Origin: Cyrtodaria siliqua
Taxonomy: Eukaryota; Mollusca; Bivalvia; Adapedonta; Hiatellidae
Assembly: GCA_037043455.1 (NCBI GenBank)
Contig: JAWPHD010006789.1
Coordinates: 62,001-126,000 of the forward strand
Direction: 5' to 3'
DNA: 64,000 nt
The translations under genes and the position numbers were made by a program. Below, one piece after another: positions 44,421 to 55,682 of the stretch (its first letter is position 1; each line of letters opens with the position of its first letter). Under the pieces are notes generated by a model. It was not told where the DNA came from, did not search any database, and saw nothing but the letters and a program-made list of their open reading frames with translations.

Positions 44421-45584
44421 CTCTAGGTGTTACATTGTCTGCAAATTGTTTATTTTATCAGACTCAAAAAGTCTTATCCCAAAAAGCCATGAAAGCTTTG
44501 TTTTCACTTAATTTATTATTTGAGGCTGTGCCACATACATCTTATAGATACATCTCTCCTCTGTATATATGTAGAATTTCAATAAACGGAGACAAGTACT
44601 AATTAAGTAACAGGACCGTCCGACCCAAAGACGGCAACATTCATATTCATTAAGGAAAGACGACCGCCTACAGAAACAATTAAATAATTTCGTTATGTAA
44701 ACACATATATTTAAAATGTATGTGTTCATGTAGTTTACACTAAATTGTTGATCTATACATGCTTTGGGCTCTTATGCCAGAGTGGCCAATTTATTTTAAC
44801 AAACAATGTTGCAACGGTATATCGGAAAATGAAATCATGATGGCGGCAACATACGTTGCAGAATTTATTTTCGAAATCAGAAAAAGCGATAAAATAATAT
44901 TAGTTTAACAGGCAGAAAGAAGTATATTCTTTTAACTGTTCGTTTAAAACTGAGGGGGCGACTCGAGTTTTAAAGAAAGCAAGATTGGCATGTGTCCCTT
45001 TAACCAAGTAAATAAATGACTGACGAGTAACAGACATGCTACTGTCAGTAACAAACATGATTATGTGTAGACTCGAAGATTTCATAACATAAAAATGTGG
45101 ACATGATATGGTGTCAATGAGATTGCCAGATGTGTGGTGTTGTGAAACACTGTACGCGTGAATCCAAAAAGTGCGGGTCGTTTATATTTATAGGGCATAT
45201 ATAGTTATATATATATATTTATATATATTATTCTTTTATATTTATATGGTCCCAGAACGCAGTCATACTCACTACTATATTGAAAGTAAATACTGAATAT
45301 ACATGTGCGGTGCGTTACGATCTGTAGTATTTGAAAACAGACATATTAAACATTTCCCTGAACATATATATAACGATGATAAATACTATATTCACTGAAT
45401 TATTTTTTCCTGAAAAAAAATACATGTTTGTTTTCAGCAGTTGAAACCTACTATATTCTGCGAATATTGCTACTTTGAAAATTTGAATACGTCTGTTTTC
45501 ATCAAATAGTTTGTTTTAATATATATATTTTTTAATTTATGATTTAAAAAAAAAAATGGATGATCGGAATATGTCTTACACACT

Positions 45585-45670
45585 GTTGAATCCTGTAAAT
45601 TAAAAAGAAGTGGTTTGGTTCACAGGCGACAGTATCGGTGAACAAAACCACTTGTTTTACCGGATTCAAC
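45585..45670. repeat. 86 bp imperfect inverted repeat
   Basis: 'gttgaatcctgtaaa' and 'agtggtttggttcac' on the left pair with 'gtgaacaaaaccact' and 'ttttaccggattcaac' on the right. The loop is 'aggcgacagtatcg' and there are only a few mismatches. It could be a very small foldback element or a structured RNA; nothing else supports either. Confidence 0.7.
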
Positions 45671-45769
45671 TTTGTGCAAGAAAATATTCATATATTATAC
45701 CATTAATATTATAACATGTGTGTTGTAACATATGCTTATCCTTGGATAGTGGATGTCTGCAGGGAACTT

Positions 45770-46700
45770 GACCTTTTACCTAAAAATCAAACGATCATCC
45801 TCTTTCCACTGTCCACCAATGAAGTTTCATGAAATTTGCTTTAGGTAAGAGGAAAAACTGTGTGGGCAATACTTTTCATTTTCCGTTCATGGACCTTTCA
45901 ACTACTGACTTCAAAATAAACAGGGATTATCATTTCACCAAAGGCAGTCAAAGTATGAAGTTTTATGAAATTACCTTCAGAGAAAGTAATAAAGAGTTTG
46001 ATTGCGGACACGATTTTTCATGATCAAGTCACTGTGACGTTGACCTCAGATTTACTGACCTCAATATTAAAAGGGATCATACTCTTACCAAAGGCAGTCA
46101 ACCCATGACGTTTGAATATATTTTATGATCGTTTCAGGCTGATATTGACCTTTGACCTATTAACCTCAAAATCATCAAAAGGCGCAGTAGTCTTATCACA
46201 GGCAGTCAACCATGCCGTTTCAAGAGACTTCCTTCAGGAAAAGAGAAGTTACAGTGCGGACAATGCGTTTCATTATCCGGTCAGTGACCTTGACAGTTGA
46301 CCCACTTAAAATCAAAAGGATCACCCTCTCGCCACAGGCAATCCATCCATTAAGTTTCATGAGATTTGCTTTAGGGAAACTGGACTTCAGTTTACAACAT
46401 TTTACATTATCATGTCACGGTGACAATGACCTTTGACCTAATGACCTCAAAATCAAAAGGCATCATTCTCTCACCAAATGCACTCAAACCATGAATTTTG
46501 CTTCTGGGGAAGTGGACAGTGCAGACAAGGATTTTCATAATCATTATTGGGTCACGGAGCCCTTGACCTTCAATATTTGATATGCACATACTGATGCTTC
46601 GTACAAAGTTTCTTCAAAATCTAACAAGTAGCGCAGACAAGATTTGTGACGGACGAACGGAAAGGCCAAATATAATCTGTCCCACCTACCACTTTGTGGT
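45770..46700. repeat. Tandem repeat with TGACCTTTGACCT motif
   Basis: Five to six diverged units of about 130-160 bp carry 'tgacctcaaaatcaaaaggc' or similar, 'ctctcaccaaaggcagtcaa', 'atgaagtttcatgaaatttg' and 'gacaatgacctttgacct'. It is the opposite-orientation relative of the AGGTCA arrays at 1-570 and 9.1-10.3 kb. Confidence 0.75.
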
Positions 46701-46954
46701 GGTAGACATAATTATAAAGACAATATGTTAGTTCATATGTATACTTTATTAAGCAAATAATTGAGCGAACATAAACTTCAGCATTGACTCTGGCCAGTGG
46801 TGTACATGGAGTCTTCTTCCACATGACGTGCAGACTGAAAGAAAAGAAAGACACAGAATAAAAAGTTAATATAAGTCGAGCAGAGTATTCAATTTGAATC
46901 AGGTGTTGCGAGGGGGAGCTAGGGCATGTTTAGGGGAATGGGACAGTTTACAAT

Positions 46955-47230
46955 TTAATTATTGTTTAACGCCTCATCAACACGTTGTTTAGGTTATTTC
47001 GAGCCGCCCAAAGGAGAGGAGGAAAGATACATAGGCATCCAGGAACCCTGCCCTACGCTTACTACCGATTAGATACCTATGGTTCTTTAACGTGCTTGGA
47101 GGACAGACTCCGATACACAGGACCATCCGGTTTACGTTCCCATCAGACGAACGGGGCTAGCAGGACACATCGAAAGTAACCCAGTGGCGTCAGTAAGAAT
47201 TGAATCCGTGTTCACTGGATTCAAAGCCGA
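46955..47230. repeat. Dispersed repeat with SINE-like features
   Basis: Contains 'tttaacgcctcatcaacacg', 'ggagaggaggaaagatacat', 'ttctttaacgtgcttggagg' and a terminal 'gaattgaatccgtgttcact'. This pattern is common in mollusc and other marine-invertebrate genomes. The ORF across it is not convincing. Confidence 0.5.
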
Positions 47231-47294
47231 TATGCTATAAACGTCCCTTGACCAAAACTGAGTAAATGGCACATCAAGTAAAGGGTCAATACAT

Positions 47295-47360
47295 AATATA
47301 ATTATTGTAAATAATTGAGTTTGTGCGGTTAATCAGCCGTCCTTGCCGGTTGTTAGTCGC
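47295..47360. repeat. Repeat B (occupied copy), left half
   Basis: Matches 58533-58597. It is interrupted at 47360 by Gypsy element 2 and resumes at 52225 after a 5 bp duplication. Confidence 0.85.
47356..47360. repeat. Gypsy element 2 target duplication, left (gtcgc)
   Basis: GTCGC flanks the left LTR here and the right LTR at 52225-52229. The empty paralogue at 58.59 kb has a single copy. Confidence 0.92.
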
Positions 47361-47478
47361 TGTTTCATGTAGAATGTTTAATGAACTAAAATTGGTGACG
47401 TAGTACACAGGAAATATCAATAGTAAAGTGTTAATCCTAAAATGCTTTCAGTAAGCCTAAACACTGTATATCGTAACA
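47361..47478 (-). repeat. Gypsy element 2 LTR (3' in element orientation)
   Basis: 118 bp, TGTTTCATGT at one end and TCGTAACA at the other. It matches 52107-52224 except at about two positions ('gtagtac'/'gttgtac' and 'cactg'/'cattg'). Confidence 0.95.
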
Positions 47479-47756
47479 TCCCCCTTTCTTTACAAAACAA
47501 TGAAAGGAAAATGAACTTTGTACTATGCATCAGGTAACTTATACCATTGAAAAGAAATATGAACTTCAAACAGTTTAATTCAATATGCATATGGTATTAA
47601 CTTTTACCACTCATAAGGACTGCAACTAAAAAACATTGTAGAAAACACTACCATTGACTTAAGCACTCTTTGTGCATGGTAATACAACAATTCAAATTAA
47701 ATGTATCTAACTATGTTTTCTAGCTTAACTAGTCTATGTCATAAGTACATATGTAC

Positions 47757-50700
47757 TTAAACAAAATCTTCATATCTCTTTGGAGGCCTTATGTCTCTTG
47801 TCCTGGTTGATTTGGATGGATTTCCAGAATTGATCGCAGGATGTCTGTTTATTGGTTCTGGTTTGGGCGATGATTCCACATTTATGATCTTTTCTTTACA
47901 CTGAGAACTTATGCCACTCACTTTTACTTTTTCACTAGTGGCTGAATTTTTACTAGCATTTACACTTGATTCACTAGCACTTTGGTTTGCTCTATTAGCT
48001 GCTTTTTCTACACACTTTTGATCATTACTATTACACTGATCATTAAAAACACTTTGATCACCGATTATCGACTCCGGAATGGCTTCTGATGTAGATCTGA
48101 TGTATTTTCGGTTGCGTCTGTATAGATGACCATTTACATCGACGACATAGGACCGTGGTTAATGTTGTTCCACACAGGTTCCGAACCGCCATTTTTTGTC
48201 TCGATCATTTGGTAGAGGCGCCATACGTATTGATTGTCCAATAACCAACTCTGGCAAGTCCTTGGCTCCTTTATCGTACTGAAACTTGGATAGCTTGTGT
48301 TTCAGCATTTTTTCTGTAGTACGTTTTCTACTACTTTAGGCTTAAGTAGCTCATCCGCAGTTGGTAATGTGTGTCTTGTTCGCCTTGACATTAGGCGCTG
48401 CGCTGGACTGCTGTCCATTGTTTCTGTCGGAGTGTTTCTCCAGTCGAGAATTGTTTTCCAAATGTCTCTATTGCTCATGATCGCTTTCTTCACCAACCCT
48501 TTCGCGATTTTGACAGCTGATTCTGCCTTTCCGTTTGACTGACTGTGATACGGTGAAGACGTGACATGGTCAAATTCCCATTGTTGAGAGAATTTATTGA
48601 ATTCAACACTACATAGTTGAGATCCATTGTCTGATACGAGAGTGTCCGGGAAACCATGCCTGCTGAAATGGCCTTTCAGACAGTTTATTATCGTAGCTGA
48701 TGTTGTGTCCGGTAGCAAGTCTAATTCCCAGAAATCTGAGTAATAATCGACTGTCACTAAGTAATCAGACTGCTTTAACGTGAAAATGCCCACTCCAACT
48801 TTGCTCCAAGGCCTGTCTGGAACATCATGTGTTATTAAAGTCTCTTTCTGTTGCTTGGAACTATATTCATTGCATATGCTGCATTCTTCAATGTGATCAC
48901 TGATTTCATTGTTCATATTTGGCCAGTAGAGTACATCTCGTGATTTCCTGAGACAGGATTCGACACCCATATGGCTTGCATGTATTCTGGTTAGCATTTC
49001 ACTACGAGGAGTCTTTGGCACTACTATTCTACATCCTTTGTAGACCATACCATCTTGAACTGATAATTCATCACGAATGTTCCAATATTCACGAATTAAA
49101 ACTGGTACTTCTGCTTTCAAGTCTGGCCATCCAGACAGAATAACCGACTTAAGTGTTTGTAGTGCTTCATCTTGGTATGAATGTACTTGAATTTGCTTAA
49201 AGCGCTGTTCAGTCACGTTAACTGTTTCCGCAAAGTTAATTGCTGCTAAATCTTGTTGTAGTTTCTGCTCTTGAACGCTAAATACTTCAGCAGTATTATC
49301 TTTGTCCGTTTGTGTCATTGGTAGGAACGCTCTGGATAATGTATCAGCTATGTACATCTCTGTCCCTTTCGTGTATTGCAGACATAAACTGTATTTCTGA
49401 AGTCTTAAGAGCATACGTTGTAGTCTCTTTGGCGCGTTTAACAATGGCTTTTTGTAGATTGTTTCTAGAGGTTTGTGATCTGTATGTACAGTGACTAGAG
49501 AACGACCATATATGTAATGTTCAAACCGTTCACACGCGAATACTATGGCTAGACATTCTTTTTCAATCTGCGCGTAATGTTTTTCTGCTGTGCTCAATGC
49601 TCTTGAGGCAAACGCGACTGGTTGACCTTTCTGAAGCAATGTTGCTCCTAGTCCTGCTTCACTCGCGTCACACTGTAATGTTACTTCTTCTTCCAAATCA
49701 TAGTATCTAAGAACTGGTTGTTCAGTAACTAGTCTCTTTATAGTGGCAAATGCTTCTTCTTGCTGCGATTCCCAATACCACAATGTATCTTTTGTCGTTA
49801 ACCTTCGCAAAGGTTCACATGCTTCTGACAAATGCGGTAAGAATTTGGAAAGATACGTCACGAATCCAAGAAAACGCTGTACCCCTTTTAAGTCAGTTGG
49901 CTTTGGCATGTCCAATATTGCTTGTATCTTCTTTGGATCTGCACGTACACCACTTGAGGTGAGTACATGACCCATGTAACTAACTTCAGTTTGTCTAAGT
50001 TTCAGTTTGTCCTTGTTAAGCTTTAATCCTACCGCTCTTGCTCGCTCTAGAACTTTAACAAGTTTCTCATCATGATCTCGTATGGCTTCTTCCATGGTCT
50101 CACCTTGACCATACACTAAGATATCGTCTACGATAACTTCTGTACCTTGAAGTCCTTCTACCGCTTCATGTTGTCTGCGCTGAAATTCTTCCGGTGCTGA
50201 TGAAATTCCAAACGGTAGGCGTAACCACCTGTATCGACCGAAAGGAGTCCAGAATGTTGTTAGATAACTACATTTTTCTTCAAGTTTCACTTGCCAAAAT
50301 CCATCTTTAGCGTCGAGAACTGTGAATACTTTGGCTTTTGACACTTTAGGAAGAATGTCATCAATTGTTGGCATCATGTACTTAGAACGCTTTATTGCTT
50401 TGTTAAGATCTTTAGGATCTAAACATACTCGAAGTTTATTTGGTTTTCTCACAACCACCATACTACTAATCCAGTCAGTAGGTTCTACAACTTTTGTAAT
50501 GACTCCTTTGTTCACAAGTCTTTCAATTTCTGCTTTGACTTCTGCTTTCTGCGCGACCGGTACCCTTCGCGGCTGATGCTGAACTGGTTTCATAGTTTTA
50601 TCTATTTCAATGTTGTAGGTCCCTGGTAGGCATCCAAGTCCATTGAAAACATCACTATATTCTTGACGAATATTTTCTTCTGTTAGTGTAGTTTCAGGTG

Positions 50701-51883
50701 TTTGTAACACACTGTTTACGACATTTACTGTTATTATGCCTAATTTCACACTAGCTGCTGCCGACAACAATGTTGAGGTATCTTTGCCTTCAATTTCCAC
50801 AACATGAAATTCAAGTGTTTCTGTCACTTTACCTACGGTACAGTTAATGGTGCATTTTCCAACAGGAATTAATGTTCCCCCATCATACAATTTTAGCTTT
50901 GTTTTTGTTGGAGTAATTCTCAGCTTCTTTTGTTTTGTAATGCTTGACAGCACACTGGTTGAAATTACATTACACGAGGCACCTGTGTCTATCTGACATT
51001 TGACTGTCTTGTTATTGTTCTGCAACTACATGGTAACATTGACAAACCACTGTTTATCTGTCAAGGTATTCAATGTATATATAGACTCGTCACTGTCCGT
51101 TTCCTCCACTATGTTCACTTTAGGTCTCGAACTTTGTAGGCAGACTTTCGCGAAATGGTTTTTTTTCTTACATTTTGAACACGCTTTTCCATATGCCGGA
51201 CAGTCTTTCTTGCCGTGTGTTCCACCACAGTAACGACACATACTCTGCTCTTTCTGTTCTGAAGTACTTAGTTTGTGTTGTTTCCTTTTGTCAAAACTTT
51301 TAGTGACTTTCTGTTTTGACGTATAGTTCACCTCTTCTGTAGAACTGAGTTTCCTCATTTGGTGATCCGCTATCTCACTCGCTCTACACATGTCTACTGC
51401 TTTCTCGAGTGTTAAGACTGGCTCACGAAGCATCCGTGACCTGGCTCCACTGTCTTTAGTGCCTAACACTATTCTGTCTCGAATCATTTGATTTTGAAGA
51501 GAGCCAAATTCACATGAATTGGAAAGACCCCTAAGTCTGGTAACATAGACGTCTACACTTTCGTTTTGTAACTAATCTGTTGTGTTAAATACGTAACGTT
51601 CATATATAACGTTTGTTTTTGGTACAAAGTGTTCCTTTAGTGCCTTCAATATTGCACTCACCTTTGCGCTGTCGTCTTCAGGCATGTCTAAATGCTGAAA
51701 AATTCGGTAGCAATCTTTTCCCATAACACTCAATAGCGTAGCTGCGCGAATCTTGTCGTCTTTTCCCTCTAGTCCGGTTGCTACTTCATAATTGTTCCAT
51801 TGAGATTCAAAGAAATTCCAATTATCCCTAAGATCACCCTTTACCTCCATTGGAAAAGGTACTGGAAGCTTGCTGGAAGCCAT
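47757..51883 (-). pseudogene. Gag-Pol polyprotein of Gypsy element 2, nearly full length
   Basis: A single frame from ATG 51883. Gag is helical, then has two CCHC knuckles ('CRYCGGTHGKKDC', 'CSKCKKKNHFAKVC', about 51245-51170). Next come a protease with DTGA (about 50985), a reverse transcriptase with 'LDAKDGFWQ' and 'VIVDDILVYG', an RNase H with 'LQCDASEAGLG' and 'HTDHKPLE', and an integrase with 'HMGVESCLRKSRDVLYWPN', 'VSDNGSQ' and 'NGKAESAVK'. The first catalytic Asp of integrase is Gly ('VGVGIFTL', about 48800). In-frame TAG codons lie at 51572-51574 and 51026-51028, each at a position where Gln fits. A shift near 48310 and a TAA near 48160 break the C-terminal tail, which ends at 47757. 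Confidence 0.93.
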
Positions 51884-52106
51884 CTTACGAAGCGCGTCAA
51901 TAAACCGTGAAGTTTCGCGGGAAATGAACACAAGTCCTGGGAATAATACGCTCAATTCCGCACTTAAAACACGAGAGATCCTGGATTTGCTTTACAATCT
52001 CGTAGATTAGACATTCGTTTGTCTCTCTATTGTATTCTTAATGGTGACAATGCTTAATTCAGGCCGCATTTGCTGAAAGTATCGTCCGGTTTAACTTCTG
52101 ACACCA

Positions 52107-52224
52107 TGTTTCATGTAGAATGTTTAATGAACTAAAATTGGTGACGTTGTACACAGGAAATATCAATAGTAAAGTGTTAATCCTAAAATGCTTTCAGTAA
52201 GCCTAAACATTGTATATCGTAACA
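52107..52224 (-). repeat. Gypsy element 2 LTR (5' in element orientation)
   Basis: 118 bp partner of 47361-47478. The untranslated leader before gag (51884-52106) holds the primer binding site directly beside it. Confidence 0.95.
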
Positions 52225-52312
52225 GTCGCCATTTGGTTCATTATCAACAAAGCAGAGATCACATGACCTCTTGCCTTCTATAGCAAACAAAGAAACATCA
52301 ACAGAATTGAGA
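52225..52312. repeat. Repeat B (occupied copy), right half
   Basis: Starts with the second GTCGC and matches 58593-58678 to 'acatcaacagaattga', after which the copies diverge. Confidence 0.85.
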
Positions 52313-52476
52313 AGTTACAATTTTCATCAAATTCCCGGATTCTATTCCGTTTTTGGTTTATATGCGTTGTTGCATAAGTTAATAAGGATAATAACGGGAA
52401 GTATTGTTATGTTGTAAAGTTCATTGCATGCTGTTTTGTGTGTAAAAAGTTTGTTGTTTTTGTTTTGCGATACACA

Positions 52477-52716
52477 ATGCATATGGCGGACTGCCATAAT
52501 ACACAGGGACGCAGAATAACGGTATTCGGACATACTTTTGTTAAGCGCTTAAAATGCTTTGTAAATGATAAACCTGAAGGGTTTTCACTACGAACAAGGG
52601 ATGTCACTGTGGATATTTATGGATTCGGTGGTCTTAAGTTAAGAATGACGAACATAAACGGTTACACAAAGTGGACACATTGTTGGCTACCCAAAATACT
52701 TCCGCAGTATTCGTGA
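52477..52716 (+). CDS. Short ORF resembling the start of an SGNH-hydrolase-like domain
   Basis: 79 codons. The block 'RRITVFGHTFVKRLKCF' followed about 25 residues later by 'DVTVDIYGFGGLKL' resembles the first strands of SGNH/GDSL-like domains (GxSxV...R with a later G-GG-). Such domains appear in many invertebrate repeat-associated ORFs. In this copy the usual nucleophile Ser is Thr ('GHTFV'). The ORF stops soon after, so it is either one exon or a fragment. Low certainty. Confidence 0.35.
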   Translation: MHMADCHNTQGRRITVFGHTFVKRLKCFVNDKPEGFSLRTRDVTVDIYGFGGLKLRMTNINGYTKWTHCWLPKILPQYS

Positions 52717-53250
52717 CTGTATGTTACGTCAGTGTTGTACAGGTTTTGTGTAAACACATAGTGATATATTATATTTGGCCGTGGTTAATTCTCATTACTA
52801 TGAACCAGTCTGTATTGTTATAACATGCATGTAACGTGCCACGGTTTTTTTCTAGCAGCGTTAGGACACATAGTGATACGCCTGTATGCTGTGTGCACTG
52901 TTAATCATTGGCTGCTTCTCCTTTCACCACATCTGGCCGACACAGAGCAGATTATATCGGGGTCATGCAGACGCTTTCTGTTTGTTATCGGGGCCGCGCT
53001 CGGTACCGTAAAATAACAGTCACATTTGATGACTGATTTCATCACTTTATCGTGTGATACTGGCTAAACTTGAGTTTGCTCGGTGTAAATTAGACCCTGG
53101 TATATTTATGTTGTAAATGTCATATCTCTGCTGCAGTCCGTGTGTTATGATAGGGATTACCAGAATGGCTATTTGAAGTGTTCTGTGGTTTCACCTACAT
53201 CAGAGATGGGTGCAATTTATGTATTTGGAATACACAGTTATCTATATGTA

Positions 53251-54253
53251 CGAGGGTGCTTCAAAAAGTTCTGTCACTAGGCATATATCCTTTGAACTGG
53301 ATATTACACTGAGATAAAGTAGTGTATTTATAGTACTACTGGGTTCGCTCTCTTAAATTCCACAACAAAAATGAAAAAATTCCGGTTATTTATACCCCTG
53401 AATTACCTCCCCCTACCACACCTTTTGGATACTGGAATCTCTGAAAATGTCCTTGTTACAAAACGTTGTAAAAACTATTTGAATAATTCTATGCTTTTAA
53501 TTTTTTTTGCACGCCATCTGTTGTTATTCACCCATAATCCATGAAAATGATTTTCGAGAATTCGGAAAGATCTTGTTGCAAACCAGATATGAGTGAATGC
53601 ATATCCCTTAATTTTAGCAGAAATAACACTGATTTTCTTCATTTTGTTTACAGAAATGTTATAATATCTTTTAAATGTCGTAATTATTCTCATAGTATTA
53701 ATATGTTTTCATATTATTTTACAAATCCTGGTCCTTCAGTGTTTAAATTTCATATTCAACACATTATTGTATAATTTGGTACAATGTTTAGTGAAAATAT
53801 TGATCATCCAAAAACGCTATTTCAGAAGACTGCCCTTCCATTTAATGTCCATTTATCATTAAATTAATTTTACACGTTAGCTTAAAATGTTAATTTTTAA
53901 GACAATGCCTTTTCATCTACCATGCTTAAATTCTGAATCTTGTAATGCACAGATATAATTGGTAATGTATGAGAAATTTCAAAGGTCTTCGACAAGTACT
54001 TAAAGAGAAACAGGCATTTAATAAAGTAACAATTAACATACCTGAAAAAACTCTGGACGAAAATGCCTCAGTATGTATAAGTGATACGTATTAAATGTTC
54101 CATAACTTTCGTCACACAAAAGATACAGCATTCATTTTACCATCAATGGAATCGTAGTGAAACTCTCGTTTATTTGGTACCAACCATCAACACTCTCAAC
54201 GAGCACATAATAGTTAAAACGCGTTAGTGACAGAACTTATTGAATGACCCTCG
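53251..54253. mobile_element. Mariner-type non-autonomous element, 1,003 bp
   Basis: The terminal inverted repeats are about 30 bp. The left 'cgagggtgcttcaaaaagtt' (53251) continues 'ctgtcacta'. The right end, read in reverse, gives 'cgagggtcattcaataagtt' plus the same continuation and ends at 54253. Both ends are flanked by TA, the mariner target. The 'CGAGGGT--TTCAA-AAGTTC' end is typical of mariner-related elements. The interior holds no recognisable transposase, so it would need one in trans. Confidence 0.8.
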
Positions 54254-54379
54254 TACACTGTCAAGTCTTGCAGTGTCTGAGCATGTTGTTGGCATACAAC
54301 ATATATATATTGGAAAGATGTTGGTATATGGTGAAATGCCGCATGTTTGTATTGTTGGTTACAATGTGTGTGTTGGTAC

Positions 54380-54390
54380 AGGTATATATA

Positions 54391-54425
<35 letters not shown>
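54380..54425. repeat. (TA)n microsatellite
   Basis: A tract of 'atatatatat' within a longer TA-rich run, directly before the minisatellite. Confidence 0.9.
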
Positions 54426-54430
<5 letters not shown>

Positions 54431-54439
54431 AAATAATAA

Positions 54440-55470
54440 ATGTATTGGTACATGGTGAAATACCACATAGGTATATGGTTATATACCACATTTAAAAAAA
54501 AAAAAAATGTGTAAGTATATGGTGATATACCACATAGGTATATGGTTATATACCACATTTAAAAAAAAAAAAAAAAAAAAATGTGTGTTGGTATTTGGAA
54601 AAATACCACATAGGTTTATGGTTACATACCACATTAAAAAAAATAAAAAAAATAAAAAAAAAATTGTGTGTTGGTATATGGTAAAATACCACATAGGTAT
54701 ATGGTTATATACCGCATTTAAATAAAAACAATAAAAATAAAAAATGTGTTGGTATATGGTGAAATACCACATAGGTATATGGTTATATACCACATTTAAA
54801 AAATAAAAAATGTGTTGGTATATGGTGAAATACCACATAGGTATATGGTTATATACCACATTTAAAAAAAAATGTGTTGGTATATGGTGAAATACCACAT
54901 AGGTATATGGTTATATACCACATTTTAAAAAAGATAAAAAATAAAAAAAAAATAAAAAAAATGTGTGTTGGTATATGGTAAAATACCACATAGGTATATG
55001 GTTATATACCACATTTGAAAAAACAACAACAAATGTGTGTTAGTATTTGGTAAAATACCACATAGGTATATGGTTATATACCACATTAAAAAAAAATAAA
55101 AAAAAGTCTGTGTTGATATATGGTAAAATACCACATAGGTATATGGTTATATACCTCATTTAAATAAAAAAAAAAATGTGTGTTGGTATATCGTGAAATA
55201 CCACATACTATATGTGTTGGTACATGTATATGTGTATGTGTATATATATGTATGTATGTACATGTGTATGTATGTGTGGGTATGTGTATGGATGTAGGTA
55301 TATGGTGAAATACCACATTAAACACGTACATATATGGATGTTGGTATATGGTGAAATACTGGATCGGTTATAATATAAAGTAGGTATGTAGGTACATGGT
55401 GAAATACCACATTAAATGTGTGGGTTAATATATAATATGTGTATGTTGGTATATGGTGAAAAACCGCAGT
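54440..55470. repeat. Minisatellite, ~60-70 bp unit, internally palindromic
   Basis: About ten good units of 'tgtgttggtatatggtgaaa', 'taccacataggtatatggtt' and 'atataccacattt' plus a variable A-run, followed by degenerate units to 55470. Each unit contains the pairs ggtata/tataccac and ggtat/atacc and can fold as two hairpins. A-run length accounts for most unit-size variation. The ORFs on the minus strand are products of the repeat. Confidence 0.93.
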
Positions 55471-55682
55471 TAAAGAAAAAAGATGTATATGGTGAAATAA
55501 GTATAATATTGCATTATTACATTAATATTTATATATGGTCAAATGCACTGCATTAGATCTCATATTGGTAGACTCTATATGGAAAACAGGTACTATACTA
55601 GTATCAGGGATCGGCTTACCTGACAGTAAGTGTGATGTATGCTTTGACTAAAAGTGACATTCTATTCACAGGACTGGCCAGG

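Larger units (their letters stand above)
47361..52224 (-). mobile_element. Gypsy (Ty3-type) LTR retrotransposon 2, 4,864 bp
   Basis: Two 118 bp LTRs (47361-47478 and 52107-52224) with TG...CA ends differ at about two sites. The GTCGC duplication and a single gag-pol frame on the minus strand complete it. Next to the right (5') LTR, the minus strand reads 'tggtgtcagaagttaaac', a primer binding site beginning TGG. Next to the left (3') LTR it reads 'aaagaaaggggga', a polypurine tract. High LTR similarity suggests fairly recent insertion, yet the coding region has three stops and a frameshift. Confidence 0.95.

Noticed and set aside
54214..55331. Several 70-150 codon ORFs rich in 'YITIYLCG' and 'VYNHIPMW' on the minus strand
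   Set aside because: Repeat translations of the 60-70 bp minisatellite, with A-run-encoded Phe tracts.
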